A stretch of 64,000 bases of DNA from positions 50,497,517 through 50,561,516 of the forward strand of contig OZ010599.1 in assembly GCA_963932145.1 (NCBI GenBank), written 5' to 3'. The position numbers were made by a program, and so were the translations under genes. Shown here in pieces: positions 45,360-57,754 of this stretch (the stretch's first letter is position 1; each line of letters starts with the position of its first letter). Source of the stretch: Acanthosepion lycidas (lineage: Eukaryota > Mollusca > Cephalopoda > Sepiida > Sepiidae). The notes beneath the pieces are model-generated. The model was not told the origin of the DNA. It worked only from the letters and a program-made list of their open reading frames with translations, and did not search any database.

Positions 45360-46678
45360 TAAAATTCTTTTATAAATTATGTAACTATATTGTAAAAATA
45401 AATGCTTATACATATAGTCAGTACCAAATAAATTTATTGAAATAAAAAAAAAAAATAAAAACATTTACAATTTTTAAAATAAGGGTCTAGAGGAATTTTC
45501 TGCCTAGCTATTTTACATATCTAGTTTTTGTTTGACTTATACCACTTTTTCTATTCCAGGAAAAATATAATGATTGATGAATTAATTTTACTCTTATAAA
45601 GTCTCAACTACAGAAGAAAGAGACAGTTATAATCTTTAAGAACAGTGTGAGTAATCTAAAAAATTTGATGAATGCTGAAAATACAACTATATATGGTAAA
45701 TAAGATTAGGAAGAATTGTCATCCATTTTCTCTTTTGCTTTTATATTCTGCTATGAAAAAAACAACAATGAAATGTAGAGATCTAGTAAGTTTGTGGAAG
45801 CAAGAGTGCATCTTTTAATGTGGTATAGTGAAAATTGAAAAGTATGACAGATCAACCAATCAAATAATCTACTTGATACATCATGTCATATACTTGGTTG
45901 AAATTGGTTTATATGGCAAAAGTCTAATGAGTATGAGACTTCAGATAAAAGGCAACATGTCATTTTTTCTAAAAACATGTTTATATTCTGTAATGGAATT
46001 CTTGAGAAAAATAATTGGACATTGAAAAGTGACATAAAAGGGTGGGTATTCAGGTTCAGAAAAAAGCTGCTCCTTTTTAAGGAAGGTAGGGAATCCATCT
46101 CATTATTGGGGACACACTAATGATCAACAACAATCGTGTATAGCTTAAAATACAGATACTCTATTTATCTTTAGAGTGGATTGGAAAGATGAAAAGAGAC
46201 TGATTAGATTTTTTGTATGTAGGAACAAATTAAGAAGAGGGGATTAATTAAGAGAGTTAATTGGTCCTGATAAGTTGATCCAGTGAAAGTAGACCCCAAT
46301 GGTTGAACACAAACATACTTGCAGTTAACCAGATAAATAAACCACAAACACCTCTTACTTGGGTAAACTAGGAAAATGACAAGTTGAAACTTACCAGATA
46401 ACCTGCAAAAACCTTAAAAATCAAATTTTAAGTTAAAACACTAATCAGTAAGGAACTCTTATTACCTTCACCAGAGTAATTTGACCAAAAATAATGTAAT
46501 TCTTAAGACCAGTAACTGTAGTGCCTTTGATTAGTCAAGGTAAATCAATCAGAAGTTTACTTTACAGTGAAGCTGATAAAGCAAAAGAAGAGTAGATATA
46601 ATCATAAGAAATTTATAACCAACAGCAATCACTTGTTATTGTTAGATGTTGACTTGTTTTCATTGTCTTTATTTTGAA
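45360..46678. other. No recognised feature
   Basis: AT-rich, with short frames only. Confidence 0.4.
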
Positions 46679-46794
46679 ATCTCAGAAACCATCAAGATTG
46701 CAATGCATAGAAAATGATAAAACTGGAATCTTCAACATCTCAGAAACCATCAAGATTGCAATGCCTAGAAAATGATAAAACTGGAATCTTCAAC
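46679..46794. repeat. Tandem duplication, 2 x 58 bp
   Basis: Two copies beginning ATCTCAGAAACCATCAAGAT differ at one base (CAT or CCT at unit position 29), so the duplication is recent. Confidence 0.95.
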
Positions 46795-47734
46795 ATCTGA
46801 TATGAATGTTACTATTTAATTAGCATAAACAATCAGGTATACCCCACCCTACCCAGTTTGAGATAAATAAATTGGTCACTCTACAAATGCAGCATGATAT
46901 GTCCAAGATGAAAATTGTAGTCCATAAGGTTTGCAGAATGTATTTAAACTTAATGGCAGACATCACAGCACAAATAAAAATCTTGAATGAGGTGGCCATT
47001 GCAGATAGCCATGATAGGTGTTCAAATAACAGAATGGATGAAATAACTTATGGTCTCATGAATAATGCATTCAAAGCAGATGTATATGGTTACAACTATT
47101 CTAATGTTGCCAGATAGTTCTTCTGTTGAGAATGTTAGGTTGTTCTTGAAATTGTTACAGATGCTGGAATACAAAAATCAGTGATTCAGTGAAGATTGCA
47201 TCAAAATAGAATGCTACTCAAATGTAAAAGTATTAGACTCAACCTTAAACTGAAATATTTTGAACAGAGTAATTGAAGAGGTTTTCATCCAAGAATGATG
47301 GCTATAAATAAATCGCATATATGAAACAAGTGGTAAGTTATCAAGATAGCTAGCAGTCAAAGCAAAGCACCTAGACAGTGTGGGCAGATGATAAAAACAA
47401 TCATTGAGTAAAACTCAGAGGATAAATAATTTTTAGTTATCTTGCCTCATTTGCTTTCATTTTTGTGTATGAGCATAACAACTGAAAAACAAAACTCCTT
47501 TTATTCTATACTACTAATGATGTGAAAAATATGCGATTATTTTATTTTCAGCAGCATAAAAAACAAGGGCAAAAATGTCATTCACTTGGTAACCAAAGGC
47601 TAATCAGCCATGAAATAATAAAACTTTATAACACCTCTAACATTACTTAATTTTCATAAACATCAAAACTGGTTTATACCACAATTTTTGAAACACAAGG
47701 ACAGTAAATCTCTCTATGTAACCTGAAGAAAGCC
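46795..47734. other. No recognised feature
   Basis: An 81-codon frame at 46872-47117 matches no family. Nothing else stands out. Confidence 0.4.
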
Positions 47735-48145
47735 TAGTAATTGATCCTGACCTGGCATCTTGACTTTTCTACAAATATTTTCATGGCAACTCTACTGATG
47801 AGCTTTTTTCCCTAGTGTCCCAACTGTATGAATTTAAGCTTTCTACTTCATTGGCAACTAGGTTGCATCATTTTAATGTTGAATTAGCAACCACCACTTC
47901 TATTCTAACAGTTATTTTACTTGCACATGTCACCTGTGGAACTCCCTTCTGATTTCTTGCTTCCTTGCCACCTATAATCTTCAAAACTTTAAATGCAATT
48001 TAATATTTTATATCTTCCTAAATTCTGTTCCTTTATTGTCCTTTCTTCTCTCTTCACTAAAGTTTTCTCATTCTCTTTCACTTTCTGTAAATCCCCTGTA
48101 TCCTAGCAGCATTATTGTCTAACTTGAGGTGAAATGATTAAAAAA
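47735..48145 (+). mobile_element. 3' end of a CR1/jockey-like LINE
   Basis: Matches 16200-16590 of the larger LINE: shared landmarks are CTACAAATATTTTCATGGCA, ACTTTATGAATTTAAGC-like sequence, TGGAACTCCCTTCTG (the LWNSLP block) and an end at GAAATGATTAAAAAAAGG. It is 5'-truncated and dead. Confidence 0.7.
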
Positions 48146-48829
48146 AGGAAAGAGTATCACATACTGGAGCATCAGTTGCCGCTGTTGGCACTCTTGAAAC
48201 TTCAGGTGTCTCTGGAACAGCAAGAACTTCATGTGCTGCATTTTCAATAAGTCTGCTTCGAAGTTTTAAAATTTGATATATATGTCATCTTATTATGCTG
48301 TTTCCACCTACTTCTATTACAAAATTCATAGTCACCAACTGTTTCACAATGATTCTTTTTATTTCATACCTACCAGTTCCAAAATTCCATTGCAGAATCC
48401 AATATTGAGCTTATACTGGTCAATCATCAATTTTGGTGTCCACTTCCATTTTATTCTGACTCCTGAACTCAATGATGTCTATCTGTTTTCATCAAGTGAA
48501 AGACCATTCTCTACTCAGCAAGGTAAGCTCCAGTTGTGTAGAGTGATTCTGTAGAAAAATAAGAATCCATTGATTCTAATGTAGACCTTCTGCTCTATTC
48601 TCATTGTTAAACTCCACTGCAATTAGATCTCATTCTGCATGTCAGCCAAGAAGGCAGAACATAAAATATAAAAGTTGTTACATGTGCATGGACTCTGAGC
48701 ATCACATCCTGTCCATGAAACAAATTCCTGCAATAAAAATAATACAATAGCCAATCATGAATGGTCCCACCAGAAAAAGAGATGACCCTGAGGACTCCCA
48801 GATTTGCTCAAAAAAAGGCCCCTTGTCAT
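48146..48829. other. No recognised feature
   Basis: Short frames only. A 93-codon frame at 48273-48554 matches nothing I know. Confidence 0.35.
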
Positions 48830-49480
48830 GACCAACACAGTCGTGGACCAAAAGGTCATCTACGATCAATGACGCAGATATGCTGTTGCTGTCACCGCCA
48901 TGATTGCTTCTTTCATCACAATCATGACTTTGTCCAAGCTTCACTAATTTCACGTAACTCTTCACACGTGGAATGTAGCTAACTTTGATGTCACCAAGCT
49001 CGCAATGCTAAACAACATGATTTATAACATCAAGGTTGTCAACACCCAGCTCCAGGCCTCCCTTGTCATCACCATTATGCCTCACAGTGAATCACCCCAC
49101 ACAGTTGAAAGAAGAAGGGACACCTGTCAGCATGTAGACACACTGTTGCCATCACCGCCATATTGATAAAACATTTAAACATTATCATCTCATTGATAAC
49201 GCATTTAAACATTATCATCTCATTGATAACCAGAATCCAACAGAGACATTCTGTTTGAACAACCAATCCCGTCTGACTGATATCACATTTGACCAAAATT
49301 CAACAGAGACATTCTGCTTGATCAGTCTTAACCATCTACTTCAAACCTCCCTTTTTGTCACCACCACCATGACCCGTTTGTGAGCCTGAATCCAACAGAG
49401 ACATTCCACTTGATCAATTTTCACCAGCTACAAATAATCCCTCATCACCACCACTGTATCCTTGGCAACCAATGTGCCTC
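48830..49480. repeat. Degenerate tandem repeat region
   Basis: CCAACAGAGACATTC-like phrases recur near 49230, 49300 and 49395. CTGTTGCTGTCACCGCCATG near 48882 recurs as CTGTTGCCATCACCGCCAT near 49142. A perfect 32-bp pair (CATTTAAACATTATCATCTC and onward) covers about 49170-49230. TCACCACCAC motifs are scattered throughout. The units are too diverged to set a period by eye. Confidence 0.6.
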
Positions 49481-49899
49481 ACCACAGATAAACCCACCAC
49501 CATGATCTTCATCGATCAACACGTTAACTCACCTTACCAGGCAGTTTGACTTCATCATCTCAGCATTACATGATCAAAGCCCATCAACACAATCACAGAT
49601 GTTGATGTCAACATTAAAGAAAAGTGTGCATTAACTAATAGCTAATTCACTCCAGATCTATCCTCTGACACTAAACATGACCTTGGCCAAACCAACCCAA
49701 GAAATCGGTCAACTCCTGGCACTACTGACAACACCCTTACACTTAATTGCTTTCCTGACAAACAGCAACCAAAAATGATATATTAACAATTTTTGCCAAT
49801 TTTCTAACAACTAAATATATATTATGTAGATTTAACCAATGCACATTGTTGAAAATTTAATCCTTGTTACCAAATGCTCATTATAACCTCATCTTCCCT
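49481..49899. other. No recognised feature
   Basis: Sequence of similar composition to the repeat region before it. No frame matches a known family. Confidence 0.35.
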
Positions 49900-51900
49900 A
49901 GCACTTCCTTGAACATGCAAAGAGTACACTCAGCTTGTCCATTTGAGGGTGGGTGATAAAGAGAGTGAATATATATATAAGATTTTATTGGATTTCATGT
50001 ACTTGTTGTAGAGGTGAAGGTTAAATAGTTTTGAAATTTATCAGAAGGATATTTGGTTATGGTTGGAAGTGTGTAAAAAAAAATCACTTCTCCACAAACA
50101 TTTAATTTTTTGTCATATTATTATTTAACCAATCAGCAATCAGAAAAATAGCAACGTCTCTGGGATCCACTTTTTTGAACAAAAATTTACATTTTGAAGA
50201 AGATATATAGCAAATGCATTGCAGTATTTTTCAACCAATAAGATTTGTTGAAAAAAATTCAAAAATTGAAGGAGAATGCTAAAAACTCATCACTGGTAAT
50301 ATCTAGATCATTATCACTTACTATAAATACCAGCAGTCCATGCATAGGAAATATCCCTCTTAACTTTTCTATTGTGGCTGAGTCAGTGGATGCATTCATC
50401 ATGCATATCTCTGTCCATTTTGAAATAGTATCTATAACAATTAAAAACACAGTGAAATCCATGTGAATCATTTTCCAGAGCTGGCTCAGATATTCTTAAC
50501 AATAAATGGGAGATGAACTTACACATGCTCCATATGCCCTGCATATTGCCTCAATATGTGTATCCAGTTTTGGCTACCACACATATATTTGAGCAAAGTC
50601 TTTTCTGTGTACCATCCTATGGTACTTCTCATGAAATTTCTCCCAATTCTGCAGCTGCAATTTAATTACTCCAGTCATTTATTATAGTCTAATAAATTCT
50701 GCTTTAAATATTTTCTTCTCAACAATCAGACTTCAACCATAGTCACTGATAAATCCACCAAATCCCTAATGTTCATTCTGTTCATGCAAGTGGTATAATC
50801 CTCTTTGTAGACATTATTGATAAACAACTGAAACAGAATTAGTGCTCCACAACCAAGAACAGTACTTCAGTTGGTAGTTGTAAGCTGCTAAGAACAAAGT
50901 CAACATTCTAATCTGGCTTGTGGTCAATGTAACATACAAATTGCCCTACAAATATTAACAAGGTTCTTCTTTTCAATGCAAACAACAGTCACTTACTCTT
51001 TTTCAATATGTACACACATTGTTCCTTTCAGTATAGATACCAGATTCTCCCTTCCATCCTTCATTTTATGGACCATAACAACTAAATGTACTAGAATTAG
51101 ATTGGATGGGTTAAAATGGGTCAACAGAGATGCTGAACACAATTTCTCTTTGAAGGCCTGTCTCTGCTCATCACACCAAACCTACAATCTTTATTTTTTC
51201 AATAAAATAAGAAGTGGCCCAACGGGGTTGAGACATTTGACAAACAATTCTTACAATAGTGTATGGTACATAGATATACTTCCAGTTCTGTAACATTTTT
51301 TAGAGCAGTTGCTTGTTGCATAGCCACCACATTCTCCAGAAGGGGTGCCAAGCCTTCCTTCCAAATTGTAAAGTCAAAGTGAAAGATAGGAAAAAGAAAC
51401 TAATATTTAGCTATTTTAGTCTGAGCCCAGAGTATTGTAGACAATACTTTCTGCCATTTCATCATTCTGTGAAACTAAAATGTTATCAGTTTGCAGAAAA
51501 GGGAATATCCATCAACCTCTTATTCATCTCTTTTTGAAAGATTTCACTAACCAAACTCCAGGCATACTGGATGATTCAAAATAAGATGATGTTAACTGTG
51601 AGTAAGTCTTATGTTTCCTTATCTAATTCTAATTGCTGTTCCTCATCTAATTCCTGTAGTATAATTCAAGTCAAGTCTGCCAAACTTCACATCATCATAT
51701 AAGGTGGCAAATAAATCTTCAGTTCATGCAACAAGATATATATCACAAGGTGTTGAAGCATTTATGATCTGTTTGTAGATCCCCACAAATTTGTATAATT
51801 GCTGTGTTTTCTTTGGGTACTGGTCAAAGTGAATCCAAAGTGAGGCTCAGCAAATGTGCAGGAGTCTCTGTTGACTGGGGGGGGGTGACAAGATAGTGAA
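49900..51900 (-). mobile_element. Ty3/Gypsy pol remnant (RT to integrase)
   Basis: Read downwards on the minus strand: a TEDLFATLYDDVKFGRLDL block near 51720 (RT, as in DLF-GG-KFSKLDL), FQKEMNKRLMDIP near 51525, and YCKNCLSNVSTPL near 51220. RNase H-side debris follows, then YVWWPKLDTHIEAICRAYGAC near 50575 (integrase H2C2 finger region), IHMDFTVFLIVIDTISKWTE near 50450 (first catalytic Asp) and HGLLVFIVSDNDLDITSDEF near 50320 (second Asp). YHPPSNGQAECTL near 49945 is the catalytic Glu block. It is a different Gypsy lineage from the one at 33555-36790. Stops and shifts are common; gag, protease and LTRs are not seen. Confidence 0.8.
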
Positions 51901-52119
51901 AGTTTTGATGGAATCAGCTAAATTTGTTAAAGCAAATAGATCTTTAACTTTTACATCTTTAACTTCATTATTTAAGACACTGAAGTAAATTAATTTTATT
52001 TTCTTTATTTTGTTTATTAATTTTAATTGTAAAAAAGAATAAACTTTTTCAGTGTATAAATGCCATTATTAAGAATTTTATCACAAAGTTTGTTTCTTTG
52101 TAATCATTTTTTTTAAATT

Positions 52120-52900
52120 CATAATGTCTAGGTACCATAGCGAAAAGTTAATCAAAACAATTACCACAAAGGTATTTATAGAAAAGGCATAGGGAAGCTA
52201 CATTGTGGTGGTGGGAAAGTGACTGAAGCTAAAGAAGCCAGGTCAGGACCAATAATATTGTTGATTCTTCTTTGGATTTTTTCAAGAATCTCTGCTTATA
52301 TTCAAATCATGTATGAATGGCAGACTTATAAATATGTAAGATAGATTCTGGAGACTTATGAATATGTAAGATAGATTCTGGCAAGAAAAGCTGTCTAGCA
52401 TAACACAGTGAATTAAATTTCTTAGTAGCAAACCTAGCAATGTATTCAATATAATCTTTCTACTTCCTGTCAGCTGAGAATGTTAACCCAAGAAGGCACA
52501 ATGAGTTAGTCCCCTGGAAGTTAGAAAGAGGTCTCTCAGATGATTAATAGAGAGAAGTTTCATTTTGGAGGCATTAAAATTAACAAGTCATTCCCTGCCC
52601 CAATTAACAGCAGACTGTAGGCCATTGTTGAGATCAGCTGCCAATTTGATCATATGGAAATGATCAGACTTACTATCATGACAGAAGTAAATGGTTGTGT
52701 TATCAGCAGAGATACAAAGGTGAGATCTAATGCGATCAAGAGGGTCATTGATGAAAATTAAGAACAACATAGATCCAAGGATAGAGCCTCTGGGGACACC
52801 TGTTTTAATACAAAATGATCTAGAATGAGTGGCCATTCAAGACAACTTTCAATTCACGATTTGATAAGAAAGACTGAATCAGTTTAAAAATTTGTCCAAA
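52120..52900 (-). mobile_element. CR1/jockey-like LINE remnant
   Basis: The minus strand carries FLSNRELKVVLNG-like sequence near 52860, then KTGVPRGSILGSMLFLIFIN (RT block B, near 52785). An ISADNTTIYFC box (YADDTT with its Asp pair broken, near 52700) and NNGLQSAVNWGRE near 52610 follow, and C-terminal debris continues to about 52140. A recent 30-bp tandem duplication lies at 52322-52381. Confidence 0.75.
52322..52381. repeat. Tandem duplication, 2 x 30 bp
   Basis: AGACTTATAAATATGTAAGA and onward, repeated at once with one base change, within LINE debris. Confidence 0.92.
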
Positions 52901-53370
52901 AATACAAAAATTTAATTTTAATTTTTTCTCTTCATAAGAGAATATATTGATTATAGAATTTAAGTTTTTAATGAATAATTTGTCATTTTCTTTCTAACAA
53001 GTTTTTTAAAAAAGTATGTTGTATTTTTTACTGTCTTTCATAAATAAAAGACAGAACTGTAACATTTTGCACTGTGAAATTAATTAAAATAGTTATTTAT
53101 TAAGAATTCTATCATGCAATTAATATCATAATTAAATTCAGTAAATGTAATATTTTACAACTGTTTTTAAAATATACATAAGAAATGCAAAATCGTGTAT
53201 TGCCTTCTCTTAAATTTCTGCAGTATAGTTGAACAATTTGTAACTGAAATTCCTTACAAATGTCATTATTAAGGATTTTTTTAACATAAAGTTAATATTT
53301 TTCTCTGCAGCAATGAACATAATGATTATTTATAAATATAAATGACAATAGGAAAACTGTAGTTATTGCT
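52901..53370. other. AT-rich, no feature
   Basis: Very AT-rich sequence separating the LINE fragment from the Penelope 3' end. Confidence 0.4.
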
Positions 53371-53373
53371 GGC

Positions 53374-53402
53374 GTGTTTTGTCCAATGTGGACTTTCTCA
53401 AA
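53374..53402 (-). ncRNA. Degenerate hammerhead-like motif of a Penelope element
   Basis: On the minus strand TTGAGAAAGTCCACATTGGAC is followed by AAAAC. The GTCC/GGAC stem with an ACATT loop, set between a CUGANGA-like strand and a GAAAC-like strand, is the layout of hammerhead ribozyme helix II. Penelope-like elements are known to carry such motifs. The core here is mutated (TTGAGAA for CTGANGA, AAAAC for GAAAC), so it should not cleave. I could not identify helix I or the cleavage strand. Confidence 0.45.
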
Positions 53403-53559
53403 GCAAAAAACAAAATGAGTTTAATTAAAGAAAGTAACTAATAATAACAAAAAGCAGAATTTTCTTAGCAACTGGAAGAATGTAGAGAACGCTATTTTCA
53501 TATTGTTAACTGAAAATAATGTCAGTTACTGTCACATGTGGAGAATATTGTCATTATAG

Positions 53560-54000
53560 CTGTGTTGACTGATTCAACCATTTTACGATATTGTTGTGTA
53601 CGTTTGTTTGGGAGAGCATTAATTTTGTTAAGAAAGGTGAAATAGGGAAAAAGCCTGGGTGTAGATTAATATTTGGGTAATATTCTATGGCGGCGCTCTC
53701 TAGAATTTTCCTTCTGAGTGAGTTATTTTCTTTTTTTTATGAATGTAGCATTTTTAAAATCAAAAATATGGTCGAATTTATTTCTATGTATGTCTAGTGC
53801 ATTAGCTAAGTTGTTTTTTGTGAGGTCACTTCTGTGCTCATAAATGCATTTTTTAAAATTTCTACTTGTTTCTCCAATATATTGGGAGGAACACTTTCGG
53901 CAATTTATTTTATAAATGCCTGTTTCAGAAATATTATTGCTATTAGTGTTTGAAGATCTTAGTATATCCATAATGAAAGAATTAGCTAACAACAAAACAT
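53560..54000 (-). mobile_element. Penelope-like element, GIY-YIG endonuclease end
   Basis: The minus-strand frame from about 54000 down to 53723 reads MDILRSSNTNSNN, then ETGIYKINCRKCSSQYIGET, then SRNFKKCIYEHRSDLTKNN. These are the GIY and YIG motifs with the CxxC insertion typical of Penelope-like retroelement endonucleases. After a frameshift near 53720 the C-terminus continues (ILESAAIEYYPNINLHPGFF) to about 53570. A hammerhead-like motif lies about 160 bp further on. The RT domain is absent on this strand. A piece of another Penelope copy runs head-to-head at 54005. Confidence 0.8.
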
Positions 54001-54004
54001 CCAT

Positions 54005-54122
54005 ATATCTACTTCTGATAAGGGCAGGGAAATTGTAATCGTGGATAAACACATTTATCAACAGAAAATGAGAAAGCTCATTAACGATGATAACATCTAT
54101 GAAAAAGTAAATGAAAACAAAT
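54005..54122 (+). mobile_element. Penelope-like RT N-terminal fragment, opposite strand
   Basis: The plus strand reads SDKGREIVIVDKHIYQQKM followed by RKLINDDNIYEKVNENKY. This resembles the ADKG...VVxD...Y..KM...L.D...Y segment before RT block 1 of Penelope-like elements. It abuts the minus-strand GIY-YIG piece head-to-head, which fits the inverted and tandem partial copies known for this class. Confidence 0.6.
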
Positions 54123-54124
54123 AT

Positions 54125-54720
54125 ATAGGTGCTTTCAGCATCAACAAAATCACAGAAATAATAAATTAAGTAAATGATTGTGGTGACATACCAGAGGACC
54201 TTAGTAAATCTATCTTTGTAGCTCTACCTAAGAAACCAGGTGGAAATGAATGCAAGCTCTATTATACAATCAGATTAATGAGCCAAATAATCAAGATAAT
54301 AATCCAATGAGCCACATAATCAAGATAATAATCTATGATGAATAGAGCTCAAAGCAGAATTAAACCAGAAATAACATAAGAGCAGATTTTTGTCAAGGAT
54401 CCTGAAACAAGAAATGTTATATTTATGATGATAATGATACTGGAAAAAGCAATACAAATACAGAAGGATGTCCATCTATGTTTTATAGATTATGCAAAAG
54501 CATTTGATAAGGTATGGCACAAACATTGATTTGAACTATTAGGAATATTAGACCTAATTCAGATATATGTTAGAATAAACCCAGAATTTATACTGAGAAC
54601 AGACCATCTGCATATAGATAGAAAATAAATACACAAAAATAGAAAGGGGCATAAGACAAGGATGTGTCTTCTCACAGAATTTATTCAACCTCTACAACAG
54701 AGATTATCAATCAGTGTACC
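54125..54720 (+). mobile_element. RTE-type LINE fragment
   Basis: Plus strand: INKITEIIN, GDIPEDLSKSIFVALPKKPG and NECKLYYTIRLMSQ near 54250, then a MNRAQSRIKPEI block, FIDYAKAFDKVWHKH near 54482 (catalytic A block) and a GIRQGC-like block near 54650. Closely related to 34450-35640. A local duplication of about 27 bp lies at 54279-54332. Stops occur throughout and the YADD end is missing. Confidence 0.8.
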
Positions 54721-54874
54721 ATGGCATGCTGATATGCTGTGATGATAAAAGGTGTGCCATGAACATTTTTAAAGGTCATTAATTAAATTATTTTGTATAT
54801 ATCAAAATTAAAAATACAAATATGTCATTGTTAATAAATAAATATATATATGGAATAAGCAGTGTATGGGGTGT

Positions 54875-54939
54875 GCAAAATGAGGTTGCAAAATGAGGTT
54901 GCAAAATGAGGTTGCAAAATGAGGTTGCAAAATGAGGTT
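54875..54939. repeat. Minisatellite, 5 x 13 bp
   Basis: Five perfect copies of GCAAAATGAGGTT. Perfect identity means recent expansion. The minus-strand frames over it (CNLILQPHFATSF-type) are only the repeat read in a coding frame. Confidence 0.97.
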
Positions 54940-55185
54940 GTATGACAGTGATGGTGTGAACTGACAAGCACTTGCTGATGAACACTGATATAGGTTAAAA
55001 TTGTCCAAAATTAATTTTGGGAATGATTCATTGTGTGTGTATTGAATTGTGCATGTCATGAAAATAGGCAATCTTAAGGATGTTAAAAAAATTGAGCAGT
55101 TTTCAAACACTAATACTATAAAAGGGGTGGATATGGTTACTGCATAGAAATAGTCTATTAGGTCATAAATGACAAGAAAATTTAT

Positions 55186-55634
55186 TTGAATGAATTTACT
55201 ATAGACTATTTAGAAAATGAATTTGAAAAATTAAGACAATGTTCTGGCAGTGCATATTTTGTAACAGTACAAAAAGTTATTGAAAAATTTAATATTGCAA
55301 AAACTAAATTACTTCTGAATGTTGATGTTAAAGAATACAACATTGATCCAGGCCATAATTGCACAAATTGTGTATATTTGATTGAAAAAATAGCATTTGA
55401 TTTGATTCAAGGTCTCGTAAGTACCAGACCTTGAAACAAGATCTGTATATCACTTTTGTATATATTTACAAGAAAAGATTTCCCATAGAAGAAGAAATAT
55501 TTAATAATACAAATTTTTTTTATTTTAAGGATATGGAAATTTTTTTTAAGAAATGTGATAATTTAAAAATTCCACAGGATAACACAGTTCAGTGGGCGTT
55601 TTTCTGTTTTATAATTCCTGATGATAAAAAATAG
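55186..55634 (+). pseudogene. Unidentified coding-like segment with one frameshift
   Basis: Two plus-strand frames overlap at 55401-55434: the first (82 residues) contains CTNCVYLIEKIAFDLIQG and the second (67 residues) DLYITFVYIYKKRFPIEEE and WAFFCFIIPDDKK. Joined, they give about 145 residues with a charged N-terminal half and aromatic C-terminal half. I do not recognise a family. A sequence CTCGTAAGT at 55414-55422 could instead be a splice donor ending a first exon. It may be a processed pseudogene, an unknown retroelement domain or a broken host exon. Confidence 0.3.
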
Positions 55635-55699
55635 CAAGAATCATTTGGAAAATTTCATAAATTATCATAAAAATGATAATTTCTAAAATACAATCGTTT

Positions 55700-56329
55700 C
55701 AATATTGTAGAGAGCTTGAGTGATGGTTGTAATCTCTCTCTACCCAAGGGCTTCCCACTAGCCTTGTTTATATTTGTGTTGTTCACCCATGTGCCACATT
55801 TTGCTGGGTAAGTCCATTCATGGATGGTTGTTCTTATGGATGAACTACTCTACAAATATAAAAACAACCACCGACAAGATTCAAAGGAATACTGGGGATG
55901 GCTTGGCTGCAGGAGTTGCCACAAGGTTTAAAATCAGGCTCTTCCTCTACCTATATTGTCTGACTGATGAACTCCATCTACCTGAAGCAGCTAATAAATG
56001 AGGTGTCAGTGGTTCATTTTTGCCCTTTCTCCAGCTGAACTTATTTGTCAGAGGCTATTTGAGGCACATGCCATGGAAGTATTTTATAGACAGTGGTTGC
56101 TTTTACCGACTGCCAATCCCAGTTATTAGAACCTTTGGAAAATATATATAATGTACATATAATGAGTGTATGGTTGCAAGTGAAATAACAAACAAGGATT
56201 CAAATTTCAAGAGTGTGTATTGATCAAATTTCAGAATATATACATAGTTGTGTGAAAAGGTGACAAAATTGTTGATATGTGGTTCTTTAATTGCTGAGCT
56301 TTACAATTCTTATCTAAAGTGTGATAGAC
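55700..56329. other. No recognised feature
   Basis: Mixed-composition sequence; I match nothing in it. Confidence 0.35.
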
Positions 56330-57060
56330 CCTTTAAGCAGTAACCATTAATGCATCAGCAGTTGACTTCAAGAAGCAAAAGCCATATTGCTTATCTGAAA
56401 TGAAGACCCTGAGAGGTGAGATGCTTAACCAATTCAGAGTTGATTAGAGCCACTAGTACTTTTTAGAAACAGGTAGAACATTAATAGGCTGATAGTTAGA
56501 AAGATCAGGTGGTTTGCCTGAGTTCTTAAAGACAGGAACTGCAGAAGAGGATTTCCAACAAGCAGGAAAGCAAGAAGCAACAAGGCACTTATTTTTTAGA
56601 GAGAACAGGAGGCAATTTGGAAGCACATTTCTTAAGAACTATTGCAGGGATACCATCAAGTCTACTAGCTTTGAGGGATTCTGTTTAGAGATGTTAGTAG
56701 AAACCATGGATGGTGTTACATGTATAACAGCCAATAGGGATTCTGATGTAAGTGGAAAGTAAGGCAAAGATAAACCAGATTAGTTAAGAGTAGAATTGGA
56801 GGAGAATTTATGAGCAAATTATTTTATTAATAGAAGTTAACACCTCAAATTGAATGAAGAGACGAGGGATAGAAGATTTACTTTTATCTAAGGCACAAAG
56901 CTGCCAGTAGTCACAAGAGACAAACTTGTTAGAGGTGTTTCATTTTATCCACAAATAAAGACTTAGCCTTTTTGAGGACACCTTTATAATTGCTATGAGT
57001 AGACAGAAATAAGTTTCTGTTATGATTGGAACTATCACACTAAAAACAAATTAAAGTTGT
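56330..57060 (-). mobile_element. CR1/jockey-like LINE remnant (RT N-terminal half)
   Basis: The minus strand carries a KCLVASCFPACWKSSS-like block near 56560, followed by AVPVFKNSGKPPDLSNYQPI and SDKQYGFCFLKSTAD near 56400. These are RT blocks 1 to 2a of the family at 3786-5080 and 14155-16590. It is truncated before the catalytic A block and is full of stops. Confidence 0.7.
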
Positions 57061-57750
57061 TAGGTATTTTTAAAACATTAACACATTCACTCTTCACTAA
57101 TCGAATCACAATTATAGATGAAAAATGTAAACAAATTTAAAAAATGCTTAAAATTCAATATTTGTCAAAGTCATATAGTAAATTTAAGGATTAATTAACT
57201 GGATTTTGGAAAATTAATGCTTACTTTTTACTAATATAACAAAAATAACATTTATTTATGTGAAATCAGAAGTAAAAAAAGAGAAACTGTATAATTTCAC
57301 CCTGAATTAAAAAGTGCACAAAAATTAAGAATAAAAATTAATGAAATATGGAATCAAGTATCAAGAGATTGGTATTTATGTTTAAAAGTAAATTAACTTC
57401 AGTTTAATCAATAATTTAAGAATATATTTTGTTTATATTCTGTGTTTTTTATTAAACTTAGTAGAATGAATAATTTTATTTTTTATACATGAGAAATATT
57501 TTTATTTTAGTTAAACGATACTTTTGAGTTTAATTCATTGTTTTTATTTTTTTTTTCTCACCCGTTCAATATGCCACTAAAAATATTTAATTGCTCACAA
57601 TATGTCTTTTTTAACTGTTCTGAATTTAAGAAAATGGATTAAAATAACAAAACTGCTACTAAAAAAAATGAATAAAATTGGTAAAGAATTAGTGAATAAT
57701 GTTAATTGATTGTGTTCACTTCTTTCAGTTCTTTCCCAACACACTAATGA
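57061..57750. other. AT-rich, no feature
   Basis: Very AT-rich sequence with no match to the rest of the window. Confidence 0.4.
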
Positions 57751-57754
57751 CCAA

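Noticed and set aside
48830-49480. Coding repeats of a structural protein
   Set aside because: The repeated phrases do not keep one reading frame and stops occur in all frames.
53723-54061. One continuous 112-residue Penelope protein
   Set aside because: The N-terminal 20 or so residues are the reverse complement of a plus-strand Penelope RT piece at 54005-54122; only the part from about 54000 down is genuine GIY-YIG sequence.
54875-54939. CRISPR-like array
   Set aside because: The 13-bp units are back to back with no spacers; it is a minisatellite in a eukaryotic genome.
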